Shown here: positions 31,415 to 43,060 of the stretch, in pieces
Numbering within the stretch: the stretch's first letter is position 1
Layout: each line of letters starts with the position of its first letter
Source: Anniella stebbinsi
Taxonomy: Eukaryota; Chordata; Lepidosauria; Squamata; Anniellidae
Direction of reading: 5' to 3'
Assembly (NCBI GenBank): GCA_029215795.1
Contig: JARDYH010000003.1
Location: 104,254,609 to 104,318,608 of the forward strand
Length of the DNA: 64,000 bases
Notes under the pieces: generated by a model
Databases searched by the model: none
What the model was told of the DNA's origin: nothing
Seen by the model: only the letters and a program-made list of their open reading frames with translations
Program-made: the position numbers and the translations under genes

Positions 31415-32459
31415 TCAGTCTGGATGCAATCCAGTGCTGTATCATATGCATTTAAATTCCAAACTCTTAATTCTAGTAACCAACCTTTTGCATAGTTTAT
31501 CTTAAACTGCAAAGTACAATCCTATGAATGTTTTAACAACTCTGGCTGCAATGCTATACACACTTATTAGGAAAAAAAGTACCACTTTGAACTCACTAGG
31601 ATTCACTTTTGAGCAATGCATAGGATTCCATGTTGGACTATGTCGACTAGGGTCAGAGAAAGAAAGAATACTGTGTGTATGGGGGTGACAGAATGTTATT
31701 AAGGCATTATTGTTTATTATGTACACTCATTATTAAAGCATATGCTGAAACATGCCATTGGATCAAGTTGCCCACTAAAAAGATTCTTTTATGTCTGATG
31801 GAGTCCAGTTAGGAATTAATGGAAATTATATTGACACTTTGTCTTAGGGAGCTACTCATCGTTTTACATAGCTACACAACAGTTGGTTTTATAGTTTATA
31901 TCATTGCTGTATATAAGCCATGCTTATTAAGAGATCGATCACAATGAAAAAGAAAACAAATTTGATGGTTGTTTTTTTCAACTGGAAAAAAAGTAAGTCT
32001 GCTTAAGACTAAAGGGAATGCAAAAACTATGTGTTGCCTTTTTGAAGGAGTTGTTGACTGGGTGACGACCTTGGTGTCTTCAGGGCCCTGGCTGCCCTCC
32101 TGAAACTAACTGTGAAGTTGCTCTATTTGTGCTACACTCTCTCCTCCAAAGAAAACCGACTTTGTGGAAAGCTGCCATGAACATGTTAACACATAAAGTC
32201 TGAGCAAGCATGAAAAATGTTATGCAATGTCCATGTCTATCACCTATAGTAGAAACTCCTCAGAAACTCCATTTACAGGAAGGTCAATGCAATCAAGAAG
32301 AGTAGCACATAGCCACCCTTTTTATATAAATGTGTTGGATGTGTGTGTTTTGCTTTCTTTGGACTGATCCCTCATTTCACAAACCAGCTGGCTTGTTTTT
32401 TCTTTTCTTTTTGTAACATTCTTCAGGGGCACCCAACAGCTGTGCCTGTTGGGTAGGCC
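31415..32459. other. No recognised gene; one MITE fragment
   Basis: GTACAATCCTATG (31514) and CATAGGATTCCATG (~31619) are inverted remnants of the 26467-type MITE. The rest is AT-rich and unassigned. Confidence 0.4.
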
Positions 32460-32780
32460 AAGTGTTGGATGTTGAAACAGGAGGCTAATCAGCCAGCTGC
32501 ATTGGGCTCCTCATTTTGTGTCCCCACAGACACACAGGCATTCTTCCTGTCTCTCTCCCCTCTCCTGTCAGTGGAATCTGGGGCATTTTACACTAATGAA
32601 AGTCCTAGAGAGTTCAATGGAACTTACTCTCCAGTAAGGAGAGGACTGCAGCCTGAGTTGTTGTTAAACACTGTTGTTAAACATTCATAGGTTATATTCT
32701 GCAGTTTAAGATAAAGCCGCCTGGAGGCCCCTGTATTGGGAAAAGGGTGGGATATAAATATAACAACAACAATGACTCAA
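32460..32780 (+). mobile_element. SINE/LINE-type 3' end
   Basis: Ends GGGAAAAGGGTGGGATATAAATATAACAACAAC-like sequence, matching the tail of the L2 at 61040-61080 (GGGCAAAAGATGGGATATAA). The body contains TTCAATGGAACTTACTCTCC. Only the tail is firmly recognised. Confidence 0.5.
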
Positions 32781-32877
32781 GCTTTAGTGTTCCTCCGATT
32801 TGCATAGGAAGAAGATTGGAGCTGAAAAAAGAGAAAAGGACGTATCTCTTTTGAATCAGTTATTATATAAAAAAGTA

Positions 32878-33060
32878 TAATAATAATAATAATTATTATT
32901 ATTATTATTATTATTTATTTATTTATAACCCGCCTCTCCCTCCGGATCGAGGCAGGGAACAACAATAAATATAAACACAAGGATCACAAAATAGATAAAT
33001 AATTAAAGCAAATAAAAACTAATACATCATTAAAAACACATTCACAGACTTTAAAAGATG
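32878..33060 (-). mobile_element. L2 3' end (reversed) with AAT/ATT tract
   Basis: A self-complementary TAA/TTA microsatellite (32878-32922), then CCGCCTCTCCCTCCGGATCG-AGGC, as at 34344-34366 where it starts the long L2. Truncated to the 3' UTR. Confidence 0.75.
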
Positions 33061-33069
33061 ACTCAATTA

Positions 33070-33262
33070 GAAAAGCCTTCCCCAACCTGGTAGCTTTCAG
33101 ATGTTTTGGACTTCATCTCCCATCAGTCTCACCCAGCAAGGCCAATGGTCAGGAGGGCACAAGGCTGCAGAAGGCTGGCTGTAAGTTCATCTAAAGAGAA
33201 AATAAGGGGTACAATCCTATGCAGGTTTCAGACAGAAAAAGTCCTAAAACTCCCAGCATTGG
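33070..33262. repeat. Dispersed-repeat fragment ('CCTTCCCCAACCTGG' family)
   Basis: CCTTCCCCAACCTGGTAGCT, TCAGATGTTTTGGACTTCAT, CTCCCATCAG and GGCCAATGGTCAGGA form a string I recognise as a very common interspersed repeat in squamates. It runs into a 26467-type MITE piece (GGGGTACAATCCTATG). Family name not certain. Confidence 0.5.
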
Positions 33263-33280
33263 ATATTGTCAATGTTCTTT

Positions 33281-33860
33281 GGTACTTCATAATAACTTAG
33301 AAAAACCCCTCAGTGAAAGCCAGCGATAATAAAGGTGTTTTTACGTCTCTTCTAAAATAGTTTAAGGATGGGGCATGATGTTCTCCAGTTGTCAAGAAGG
33401 TTCATAGCCATGAGCTCCCTGTCAAAAAAGCCCTCTCTTTTGTGCCCACCAACGTAGTTGTTCTCAGGTTATTTAGGTAGGGTTTGGGCCATTGACCTCA
33501 GAGTATGGGCAGGTTGATACGTGTGGTTTAAAGTAACTCTTTAAGGCTTTAAAGGTTAAAAGCAGCACTTTAAATTGGCCTCAGAAATGCAGCAGCAACC
33601 AATATAATTGGCACACTATGGGAGTCACATTATCTGACCACCTTGCAGCCGCTCACACTGTGCCAGATGCATTCTGTACCACCTGAAGATTCTGAACCAT
33701 ATTTAAATTCAGCCCCACATAGAGCGCATTACCTTAGACTAACCTGGGGCACTATCACATGGATCACTGAAGGAAGTGTGTCCTTTCCAGATAGGACCAC
33801 AGCTGGCAAACCAATCAAATCTAGTAAAAAGGTTTCCTGGCCACCACTGCCAACTGATCT
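33281..33860 (-). mobile_element. L2-type LINE coding fragment, reversed
   Basis: Contains GGCTTTAAAGGTTAAAAGCAG, CTTTAAATTGGCC and CAGCCCCACATAGAGCGCAT. The last is the reverse of the codons for (N)ALYMGL, the L2 C-terminal motif. Strongly mutated. Confidence 0.7.
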
Positions 33861-33865
33861 TCTCC

Positions 33866-34280
33866 AGTTGTGGTTGTGGTTGTGGTTGTGGTTGTTGTTG
33901 TTGTTATATTTATGTACTGTCCCATAGTCGAAGCTCTCTGGGCGGTTTACAAAGATTAATAAAACCAATATACAAAATTTAAAATCATACAAATCATAAA
34001 AACAGACTACATGCCAACTATCCAGGGGTCAGTTAAAAAACTCAACATATTCTGTTCAATGCTTGGAAGAAGAGAAAAGCCTTGACCTGGCGCCGAGTAG
34101 GCACTTGGAGGAGACCTTAGAAGCTGAGCGTAGTGCACCGGTAGGTTCATGTCGGGAGAGACGTTCCGTCAGGTATTGTGGTCCCAAGCCATGTAAGGCT
34201 TTATAGGTCAAAACCAGCACCTTGAATCGGGCTCGGAAATGTACAGGCAGCTAATGCAAGCGGGCCAGAGTTGGTCTTAT

Positions 34281-34282
<2 letters not shown>
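33866..34282 (-). mobile_element. Older L2 copy, 3' part
   Basis: Starts with a (TTGTGG)n/(TTG)n tract, then the reversed 3' UTR (TGTCCCATAGTCGAAGCTCT). At 34080-34265 the minus strand encodes LHxLPVHFRARFKVL...KALHGLGPQYL. The coding stops exactly where the younger L2's AAT tail begins and resumes upstream at ~36430. Confidence 0.85.
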
Positions 34283-34323
<41 letters not shown>

Positions 34324-36430
34324 TATTTATTTATTACCAGCCTCTCCCTCCGGATCGAGGCGGGGAACAACATCATCATAAAACACACAAAACTGATTAA
34401 AAATACATAAAACCAGTATATCATTAAAATACCAATAAAACACCAATAAAACACTTAAAATTCATCTGAATAGGCCTGCCAGAAGAGCTCAGTCTTTATA
34501 GATCTTTTAAATTCCTGAAGACTGGTAAGTTCACGGATCTCTCCCGGCAGGTTATTCCATAATCTGGGAGCGGCAGAAGAGAAGGTCCTCTGGGTAACAG
34601 TTCTCAGTCTAGTTTTTGTTGACTGTAATAAATTCTTCCCAGAGGACCTAAGCGTGCGGGGCGGATTGTATGGGAGAAGGCGATCCCGCAGGTAACCTGG
34701 ACCCAAACCATGTAGGGCTTTAAAGATAATGACCAACACTTTGTACTTCGCCCGGAAACTAACTGGCAGCCAGTGGAGAGATTTCAAAGCTGGTGTGATA
34801 TGGTCACCCCTAGGTGTACCGGTGACCAACCTGGCTGCCATATTTTGAACTAGTTGAAGTTTCCGGACTAGGCACAGAGGTAGCCCTATGTACAGCGCAT
34901 TGCAGAAGTCGAGTCTCGAAGTTACCAGCGCATGCACTACCGTCTTTAGGTCTTCCAACTCTAGGAAGGGGCGCAGCTGGCGTATCAGCTGAAGCTGATA
35001 GTAAGCACTCCTGGCCGTCGCATCTATCTGAGCTGTCATTTGGAGCGACGGATCCAGAAGCACCCCAAGCTGCGAACACAGTCTTTCAGGGGGAGTGTAA
35101 CCCATCCAGAACTGGTTGACACACCTCCAACCCCAGGTTGTGGCCCTTGACAGTAAGCACCTCTGTCTTGTCTGGATTCAGCTTCAGTTTGTTTTTCCTG
35201 ATCCAGCCCATTACCACCTCCAAGCATTCATTCAGAGGAGACACACTATCCTTAGCTGATGCTGTTGTCAGAGGCATAGAAAAATATATTTGGGTGTCAT
35301 CAGCATACTGATAGCACCCGCCCCATGCCTCCGGATGATCTCTCCCAGCGGTTTCATGTAGATGTTAAACAGCATTGGGGAAAGGATGGCACCTTGTGAT
35401 ACACCACATAGAAGCTCCTTCTTTGAGGAGCAACTATCCCCAAGCATCACCATCTGGAACCTGCCTGAGAGGTAGGACCAGAACCACTGAAGCACAGTGC
35501 CTCCGATTCCCAATCCCCTCAGGCGTTCCAGAAGGATACCATGGTCGATGGTATCGAAAGCCGCTGAGAGGTCCAGAAGTACCAGCAGGGACACATTCCC
35601 CTGTCAATACTCAAGCGTAGATCATCCACTAAGGTGACCATAGCAGTCTCAACTCCATATCCTGCCCTGAAGCCGGTTTGAAATGAGTCTAGAAAATCTG
35701 TATCATCCAAAACTGCTTGGAGTTGGAAGGCAACTGCCCTCTCGATCACCTTGCCCAGAAACGGAAGGTTCGATACTGGTCTGTAATTATTAAGGTCCAG
35801 GGGATCCAGGGAGGGCTTTTTTAGAAGCGGCCGTACTACCGCTTCTTTTAAACAAGATGGAAAACTCCCCTCCCTGAGAGATGTATTAATAATATGTTGT
35901 AATTGTAATCTAATTACATCTCCTCCCTGGGCGACCAGCCAAGAAGGACAGGGATCGAGAGGGCAAGTCGTCCTCCTCACTCGTCCAAGCAGCTTGTCCA
36001 TGTCCTCGGTACTCACCAACTGAAACTGATCCAGTGTAATTCTACTTGCGGAGTTGCTGGACACTCCATTGTCAACGTCTGCTACAACGACGGCATCTAA
36101 GTCGGCTCTTATCCGAGAGATTTTATCTGTGAAATGGTTGTTAAAAGCATCACAGCGAACTACCAAAGGCTCTAAAATCGGGTTCAGGGGAGAAGATGCC
36201 TAGGTTAGACCCCTCACCACCCTGAACAGTTCTGCTGGATGTGAATTCGCAGACGCAATGCATGCAGAGAAGAAAGCTTTCTTCGCTGCACGTATTGCCA
36301 CCCTATAGGAACTAAGATGTTCTCTATGTTGTGTCTTATCGGATATAAGTCGAGTTTTCCGCCATCGGCGCTCCAGTCGCCGTCCTTTCCGCTTCAACTC
36401 CCGGAGATCTTCTGTATACCAGGGCGCCCT
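34283..36430 (-). mobile_element. Younger L2-type LINE, 5'-truncated ORF2 and 3' UTR
   Basis: Minus-strand L2 ORF2 from the EN-RT linker to the stop. 36397-36200: basic linker. 36166-35519: RT fingers (NNYRPVSNLPFLGKVIERAV; FQTGFRAGYGVETA). 35594-35268: palm (LLDLSAAFDTIDHGILLERL; GVSQGAILSPMLFNIYM). The YADD box at ~35290-35305 is recovered only by a frameshift. 35105-34455: C-terminal region (LVTSRLDFCNALYIGLPL, LHWLPV, APRLWNNLPGEIREL). The 3' UTR ends in (AAT)n at 34288-34322. The frames are long, so it is relatively young, but frameshifts inactivate it. L2 is assigned from the C-terminal motifs. Confidence 0.92.
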
Positions 36431-36740
36431 ATTAGAAGCGGGTCGGAGAGGACGTTTGGGGGCGATCCTGATATCAATCTGGCCACTGCATTATGCACAA
36501 ACTGCAGCTTCCGAACCATCTTCAAAGGCAGCCCCATGTAGAGTGCATTGCAGTAATCTAACTTGGAGATTACCAAAGCATAGACAACTGAAGCCAGGTT
36601 ATCCCTGTCCAGATAGGGGCATAGCTGGGCCACCAGCTGAAGTTGGTAGAAGGCAATCCATGCCACCGAGGCCACCTGAACCTCAAGTCCATTAGAATTC
36701 TCAAACTGCTCACATAATCTTTCAGGTATGGAGCAACTCT
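36431..36740 (-). mobile_element. Older L2 copy, upstream coding piece
   Basis: The minus-strand frame 36768-36394 encodes VVYALVISKLDYCNALYMGLPLKMVRKLQF-type L2 sequence, continuous in protein order with 33866-34282, and ends at the younger insertion. Confidence 0.85.
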
Positions 36741-37237
36741 GGCTGCGTTCAGACAACACTTTAGTCAACGGAGGGGGGAATATTCAACTGACATTACGTT
36801 ATTGCACAGGTACTCCCCACACGACATGTCGGCCTGTAGATGAGGCTCCCATTGAGTACGTGAATAGTTGATGCTGCGCTTGAGTGACATTCCGGCTAGC
36901 CTTTGCTCCACCCTCCCGGTCCTATCCCAGAAGCACTTGCAAGTTGTGCCAGCTGCAGCAAAGTGGCCGGAGTGCTTTCCGCTGCTCTTGCCAGAGGACT
37001 CTATGGGCTGCAGAAATAGCGCACCTGTCACATGAAATTAGGCATTGGAGCCCGCCACATGACACGTGAAACAATGGGTCTCCAGATAATCAATGGATCA
37101 GCCTGTTGTTTTTCTCCGTTATTTGGAAAAATAGTGCACCATCAATTGTCCTTTTCCTGCCAGACAACACAATCAGCAATGCAACAGACAATTGCCTAAT
37201 TAAGCAATTGTTGCTTATCATGTTGTCCGAACCCAGC
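36741..37237. mobile_element. MITE inserted in the older L2
   Basis: GGCTGCGTTCAGACAACA (36741) and TGTTGTCCGAACCCAGC (ending ~37237) are inverted repeats related to the family at 14122. L2 coding lies on both sides (the minus-strand remnant of 37238-37320 continues upstream). Target duplication is not clear. Confidence 0.75.
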
Positions 37238-38060
37238 TGTAAATCTCTATCCAAGACCAGCTGTAAATCTCTATCCAGAGTAGTCGGTTGGCCTACACAT
37301 AGCACCTTTGTATTTCTGAGTTAAGCCTCAATTTCTTCCCCTCATCCATCCCCAAATTGCCTCCATACATAGGGTCAAGTGGCACAAGCAGCTGGAAATG
37401 AGAAATAGAGCTGAGCGACATGTAATCACTTGTTGTTTCATTGCCCAGCTCCTCAGAACCACCAAGGAGCTGACATGGCTCTACAACTGGGTTCAGGACA
37501 TTGGGAGCGGAGCAATCCCATTGACAGCCTGGATCAACCCCTTATTCCAAGCAGACACCAGAGCCTCTGCAGAACCTCCAGCTCAGCCTGCAGGAAAACC
37601 ACCCATCTGGATTTATCAGCTTCTAGGGGCAGACTAGCAAACTCAGGCTGTATGCCTCTGGAGGTTGTAGGCAGCCTAAATGTCAAACCTGATTAGATAA
37701 TGGACTATGTATGCCCACAGTCAATACTGGCTCCCCTGTCCACAAATTATCTTCTCCTAGTCCAGAAGAGATAAACAGATCCAAAGTGTGTCCAACCATA
37801 TGTGCTAGTCAAGATATTATCTGAGGCAGGCCCATGCTTAACATGGTCATGAAACCTGAGCTAGCCCTAACAAAGTAGCCTCAACATGAATACTAAGCAC
37901 CAGCACTGAGGTCCTCAATACATGCTTGAGACCATCTCCAGCATCTCAGGCAGTTCCAAATACTGGGTAAAAATACGCAAAACTAGCTGACTGCTGGATA
38001 GGGTACCAGGGAGATGGAATCCCTATAGACTAATGTAACCCTCCCCATCTCTTTACCATT
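37238..38060 (-). mobile_element. Older L2 copy, probable upstream coding part
   Basis: 37240-37310 encodes VGQPTTLDRDLQL-like sequence before the L2 C-terminal domain. A 24-bp tandem duplication (CAGCTGTAAATCTCTATCC twice) sits at 37234-37281. Beyond 37330 the match is by general similarity only and includes possible endonuclease-region remnants. Confidence 0.5.
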
Positions 38061-38145
38061 TTTATATGAATTTACCAATTTCAAACATTCTGAGCCAATA
38101 AGTGAGCCAATCTTCCATCCAGTCCTCATTTCAGTTACAGCCGTG

Positions 38146-38460
38146 AAAGAAAATATTTTTTAAAAGAGGGCTGGAGGGGAAGTTTGCGAGGCACTGGGTG
38201 ACCGGGGGGGGGGGGCCTCAGCCGCGTGGAACTCCATCCGTCGGAGAACGAGGTCACCAGGAAGGAAAGCAGGAAGGCGGCTGGGAGGCTCCGATTCGCC
38301 CATTAGCGTAGCGAGGCGGCCTCGGCACAAGGAGGCGGGGGGTGGGGGAGTCAGGGCAGGCAGCTTGCAACCCGAGCCCAGCCATGCTTCTTCGGAAGGC
38401 TGGAGAAATAAAAATATTTTTTAAAAGGTAGCTGGTGGGGAAGGTTGTGAGGCACATTTC
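38146..38460. repeat. Two direct 40-bp repeats flanking a GC-rich segment
   Basis: AAAATATTTTTTAAAAG...GGGAAG.TTG.GAGGCAC occurs at 38150-38192 and 38411-38453, about 260 bp apart. The DNA between is G+C- and CpG-rich, with a G11 run near 38206. Reads like a duplication or a hairpin-free composite insertion. Confidence 0.7.
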
Positions 38461-38613
38461 CCTTTACTCCTGAGCAGTGGGGGGTGGGGGGCTTGCTGAT
38501 GCTCACTTTTCCATCTATGGACATTTACCTCACTGCAGTAACCAAAGGCAGAAGATTCTGGTGGGCAGGTTAACAACATTTCCTTCGAGCCTCTCACTCC
38601 CTTCATTCATAAC
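38461..38613. other. No recognised feature
   Basis: GC-rich transition into the transposon end that follows. Confidence 0.35.
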
Positions 38614-38721
38614 GTGATTCTCCTTGCCCGTCTTGTATTGGTATTAGGCATGAACTCGAGTGTAAGGTAATGCGCACATTTGGAGAATCGGGCGTGAAAG
38701 CGACGTCTTCTAGAGGGAGCC
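38614..38721. mobile_element. Harbinger-like element, right end only (copy 4)
   Basis: GGTATTAGGCATGAAC, GGTAATGCGCA and GAATCGGGCGTGAAAGCG parallel the right 100 bp of the 355-bp family. Ends TCTAGAGGGAGCC followed by TTA (38722-38724), a TWA site. No left end identified; the GC-rich block upstream might be cargo. Confidence 0.7.
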
Positions 38722-38734
38722 TTATTTACAGTGG

Positions 38735-39050
38735 CATCTGGGGACTAGTTTAGCAAAAGGCTTCACGGAAAAGGTGGGCTTTGAGAGGGATTTGAACCAA
38801 GTAAGGAAGGTGGCATTACAGAGGCATTCTGGGAAGCAGTTGCATGACTTCCCAACAGGAGCACGGCCTAATATTTTGTTAATGTGCTTTTTCTCAATTT
38901 GACCAAGACCTTAGAGAGATTGTACTGCAGAGGCAAATTTTGGTATTAAACTGAGATCTGCATTTCCTAGGAAATGTCTTAATGTAATGGCCGGGAAATA
39001 TTTTTGTGATATTCTGTAATGGTCCCTCTTAAGTGGTAGTAGCAGATACT
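38735..39050 (-). mobile_element. LINE-like 3' coding fragment, reversed (L2-like)
   Basis: AAAAGGTGGGCTTTGAGAGG, GATTTGAA and TTCTGGGAAGCAGTTGCATG resemble reversed L2 C-terminal coding around the WNSLP motif. No open frame. Confidence 0.45.
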
Positions 39051-39839
39051 GAGGTGTTATAGGGTGAGGGTTACCAGATGCAAAGGAGGGGGAGCTTCTG
39101 TGCCTTTAATAGTTGTGTAGAGAATTTCAGCAAGGGCAGTTTTTCTCACTCTGGTTTGACAAGCTACACCTGCCAGTTGAGTGGTATTCCAAGCCTACCC
39201 TTGAAGGTTCAATGGGTTTTAAGCACACAGCAGAAATGGCTACACAGATCAAGATTTATCTTGGATCTTCATAGCCTGAGAGAATGAAGAGTAAATTCTC
39301 TGAAAAGGATAAAGAATGCTGGCAAGCTGTTTAAAATAAGTGGGGTCTAATTTTTTTTATGGAACCATTCACTTCAAGGTTTCCAACATCATTAACTACA
39401 GAATGAAAATGCTACCAGTGTTCAGGGCTATAAATTAAGCTAAGAAAATTCTTCTGTTTACTGAAACAGTAAGGAAGGCTGCCAAGAAAAACCTTTAAGA
39501 GAGGAACACAACATGCAGCAAACGTTTTGAAGTACATCTATACTTTTCTCTTGTCAGGGCAAAGCAAATGTTCTAAGGAAATTAAAATATATTTGCTTTG
39601 TTGTGACAGGGCCATAATGTGAGAAACGATGACTTGAATCTGTTTCCCATGTGTCTGACAACCCTAGAAATTGTATGACATCACCAAGTCGTCTGTTATC
39701 AGTCTGGATATATGAGAGAACTACGAAAACTTTAATGAACCTTCAAGTAGAAGTTCACACAGCAGTTGATATGAACACATCAGGGAAGTCAAAAGCATCT
39801 CCCTTTGTTTCTGTGGATGTCCCACCCTCTTCTGCAGAT
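39051..39839. other. No recognised feature
   Basis: Unique-looking DNA without supported ORFs. Confidence 0.4.
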
Positions 39840-40200
39840 CTCACATAGTATGTTCAGGATCCTTATCCATAACTGTGGTAATATGGCTGAGATGTGGCAA
39901 TCAGAACTATGCACAGTATTACAAATGTGATCAAACTATAGATTTCTATAAAGGCATTATAATACTTGCTGTTTTATTTTCAATCCCTTTCCTAATAACC
40001 CCTAGCCTAGAATTCACCCTTTTCACAGACCTTGGACATCGGTTGATGTTTTTATTAAGCTATCCAACATGAGCACAGGATCTCTTCCCTAGTTAATCAT
40101 ACCACCAGTTCAGACCTCATTAGTGTCTAAGTGAATTTAGCATTCCCTGCAATGTGCATCACTTTTCAGCAGGTGTGGACAATTTTGAGAGATCTGGGAG
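39840..40200 (-). mobile_element. CR1/L3-type LINE fragment, reversed
   Basis: CAGAACTATGCACAGTATTACAAATGTGATCAAACTATAG-like sequence (39900-39945), TATAAAGGCATTATAATACT and CCTAATAACCCCTAGCCTAG are the reversed CR1 3' region. A sister segment lies at 62700-62790. Confidence 0.75.
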
Positions 40201-40389
40201 TCATTTTTGTCCTTGTACACCTGCCCTTGTAAGGGTGTCAAAACAGGATTAAAATAAGATAAAATGGTGTCCAGAGCTGCTACAGATTGCCTAAAGGATA
40301 GAAATTAGCTTGTTAATTAATGAAAACATCATCACAGTCATTTTTTTTTTGCAAAAGCACACATGCTGGAGTGGAGGTCATTCAAGTTT

Positions 40390-40425
<36 letters not shown>

Positions 40426-40895
40426 TCTCTGGGTACTTAGAAGTTATACATTTTTCTCTCTTCTATTTTCCTTTCCTAGTTGTTAAGTGCAGTCACTCAG
40501 AAGAAAGAGGTCCTTCACTACTTGAATATTGTCATGATTTTATATATTATACAATCTTCTACTGCCAACATGAGCACCCACCATTTCTCCATTCATAATA
40601 TACATAAATCCTTCAGACACTGGCTGAGATCATGACAGGGACTTGGCAGGGCATCAAACATTGATTTCACCAAATGTTCCCCTTTTTACAAAGCTAGCCT
40701 ACTTGCTTCATCTTGGGTTGTACTCTTTTCCATTTACCACCACAGCACTTCCTAATATACACATTTTTGTATGCCCCTTTTTTGAGATACACATTTTTAT
40801 TCAATTTTTAAGTCCAGAAGTACGTCACAAATTTTGGAAAAGTGAGAAATCGGATGGATAACTGTGTTCTGATCTGCATATTTGTCCAGGAAGTG
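40201..40895. repeat. Unassigned DNA with a (TA)n microsatellite at 40391-40423
   Basis: Sixteen TA units. The rest shows no ORF or repeat termini; GATACACATTTTT appears twice near 40750-40800. Confidence 0.7.
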
Positions 40896-41238
40896 TAGGG
40901 ATCTTCGTCAGTGGGAAATCGAGTACTTTTTTCCTCGATGAAACTTCACAACGTATATGACTTGATTTGTGTTTGCAAGCCGAGCCGAGGGCTTTTTCCT
41001 GAACTCTGGGAATGCTTTTGTGCATTTTTCCCCATAGGTTCTGCAATATGCATGAATTTGTGGAAAAAGATGGACTTGCAAAACAAAGTGCAAAGTGCCC
41101 AGAAAATCATCAAACTTGCCTGACTCGCTTCAGACCAAATTAGGTGCCACAGCAGAAACTAAAACGAAATCTGACCGAACTTGGAAAAACTCATTGAATT
41201 TCACACACATGCCCAAGCAGATTTCTCCAACATCTCTA
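40896..41238. mobile_element. hAT-like non-autonomous element with perfect 8-bp duplication
   Basis: AGGAAGTG occurs at 40888-40895 and again at 41239-41246, directly flanking TAGGGATC at the left and CATCTCTA at the right. The 343-bp body has no transposase and overlaps only incidental short frames. The perfect duplication suggests a fairly recent insertion despite decayed termini. Confidence 0.88.
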
Positions 41239-41246
41239 AGGAAGTG

Positions 41247-42950
41247 TGAATTAGGATTGCTCACTTAAAAATGTGGACAAAATGAAATTCTCTCCCCAAC
41301 CCTAGCCCTGACATACTGGAAGCCTGGCTTTCTAACTTTACCCAGTCAGAATAGCACACACAGATCTACAGATACAAACATATGGAGAAACTCTTAGTTG
41401 CAAAATAATTTACCAGAAGTGTAGCATTAATTTAGGGTGTTCTTACATAAGTGTTAACCCTTCAGTAGTGTCTAAAATGTAATGCAGTTTTTTCTTTTCA
41501 GTTTTAGGACTGCAATTAATAGGCTGTATATGTCAGTCAGGTACAACTTTTACAGTGGTTCTCACCATTTCATTTCAAAAATTCTGGGACCTGGGAGAGA
41601 TGTCGGGTCTGGCAGCATTCAGAGCCAAGCCAGGATGCCAGCATGAAAGCTTCCATTGCCATATTATTATGTTGCTATGCCAACAACACCCTCCTTTGGG
41701 GAGGATAGCTGTTGAAGAATCGCAGGCTTGCATCTTACAGTCTCACTACAGTTTTGTGCTCTTCTAGGATGACTGTGTGAGCTATACCATCTAAACAGTC
41801 ACAGTAATAGAAAATAATGCCGCTTAAAATTATGGCATTACTAAATCAATCAGTACAAATTCTGGCAACTGACCCAGAGGACATATACTTTTACATATAC
41901 TCAATTTTTTTAAAAAAATGTTATAAATGCAACCTTCTTTCTCTTCCCTTCTGATGGCTTAGGTTTGATATTTTCTTTCGGCATGGCTGAAAAGCTTACT
42001 CGGTCTCCTCATTTGGAAAAACACTCCTGCCAAATCGGATATATTAAACCACACAAGACGGGTATTGCTCCTTTAAAAAAGAATAAATCATTTGAGTTCA
42101 TATCAGGCAAATGTATGAATTTATTGCCTGGCACTATAGCCTGCACTTTGAGTGAGCCACGTGCCGTGGGTGTGTTCAAGTGGAAAAAACCAACTGTGTT
42201 GGTTTTGGATGGCGTCTGCTTGTATAGATGCATTTTTGGCCTGTGTTGGGCCGGAAGGGAAACCGGTGACCTGAAGAGCCAACCGCGGATCCCAGTTAAA
42301 ACATTTACACAGCTGTGACCAAGAATCTTTCCTACGTGTGGAAAAAACAGATGCAACCAGTGCAAAGGAGGTTGGAGACGAGGTTTTCGTACCTGCCTGG
42401 TATATAATGTTCTCTGACTGCCTTTCAAATGTATGACTTGAATAGGAGTCAGAAACTGATGGCCCCAAAGCTAAATCCAGCTACCTGATGGGTTCTAATC
42501 CAGAGGTGAAAAGGAAGTATGGAAAGAGAAACGTATGTAAGTCTTCAAAGTGGCCCTTTAGAAGTACTAGTTGGATTCTATGAAAACAAAGAGAAGAAAT
42601 AATGCAAGAGCTCCCTAATGTTGAAAACTCATACACAGAAGCTACACAAAGGAGAGTTGTAGTCAATTCTCAGCAAGATAGGGACAGAAGTTGGATGCAA
42701 TGCTAGGGTAGTTTAACAAGAAGGCTGATCCAGAGGTGATCAAGCACAGTCCAAGATTGGAGTGGGAAGCAATGCAGCTATGAGGACTATAACAAAATTA
42801 CAAAGGAACGACAAGGTCAGAGTTTGGCTATTGCCTAGGCAAAGATCTAGGCCTGACCAGAAAGTATTTAAAGCTAGATTAGGTGAGAAGAAGTCAATGG
42901 GTTGCCTAGGAGGCTGAGCCATTTTTGTCTCTTCTCATAAGGAAAGAAAG
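41247..42950. other. No recognised gene; region with frames open on both strands
   Basis: Plus frame 41965-42318 (117 codons) overlaps minus frames 42428-42009 and 42468-42121. None shows a known domain and only one could be real. No repeat signature is evident, so the segment could be conserved non-coding or an undetected exon; coding remains unsupported. Confidence 0.35.
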
Positions 42951-43060
42951 AAGAGTTCCCCAGGCATTTGTACTAGAACAAATGCTATTTAACTGTTGGG
43001 CACCTCTGAATGGAAAGGAGGCATATACATTTTCTTAAATAAATAAACTTGTTTGAAAAT
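42951..43060 (+). mobile_element. Short LINE-type tail
   Basis: AAAGGAGGCATATACATTTTCTTAAATAAATAAACTTG, ending in a TAAATAAATAAA tract, resembles the LINE tails in the window. Length too short to assign. Confidence 0.4.
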
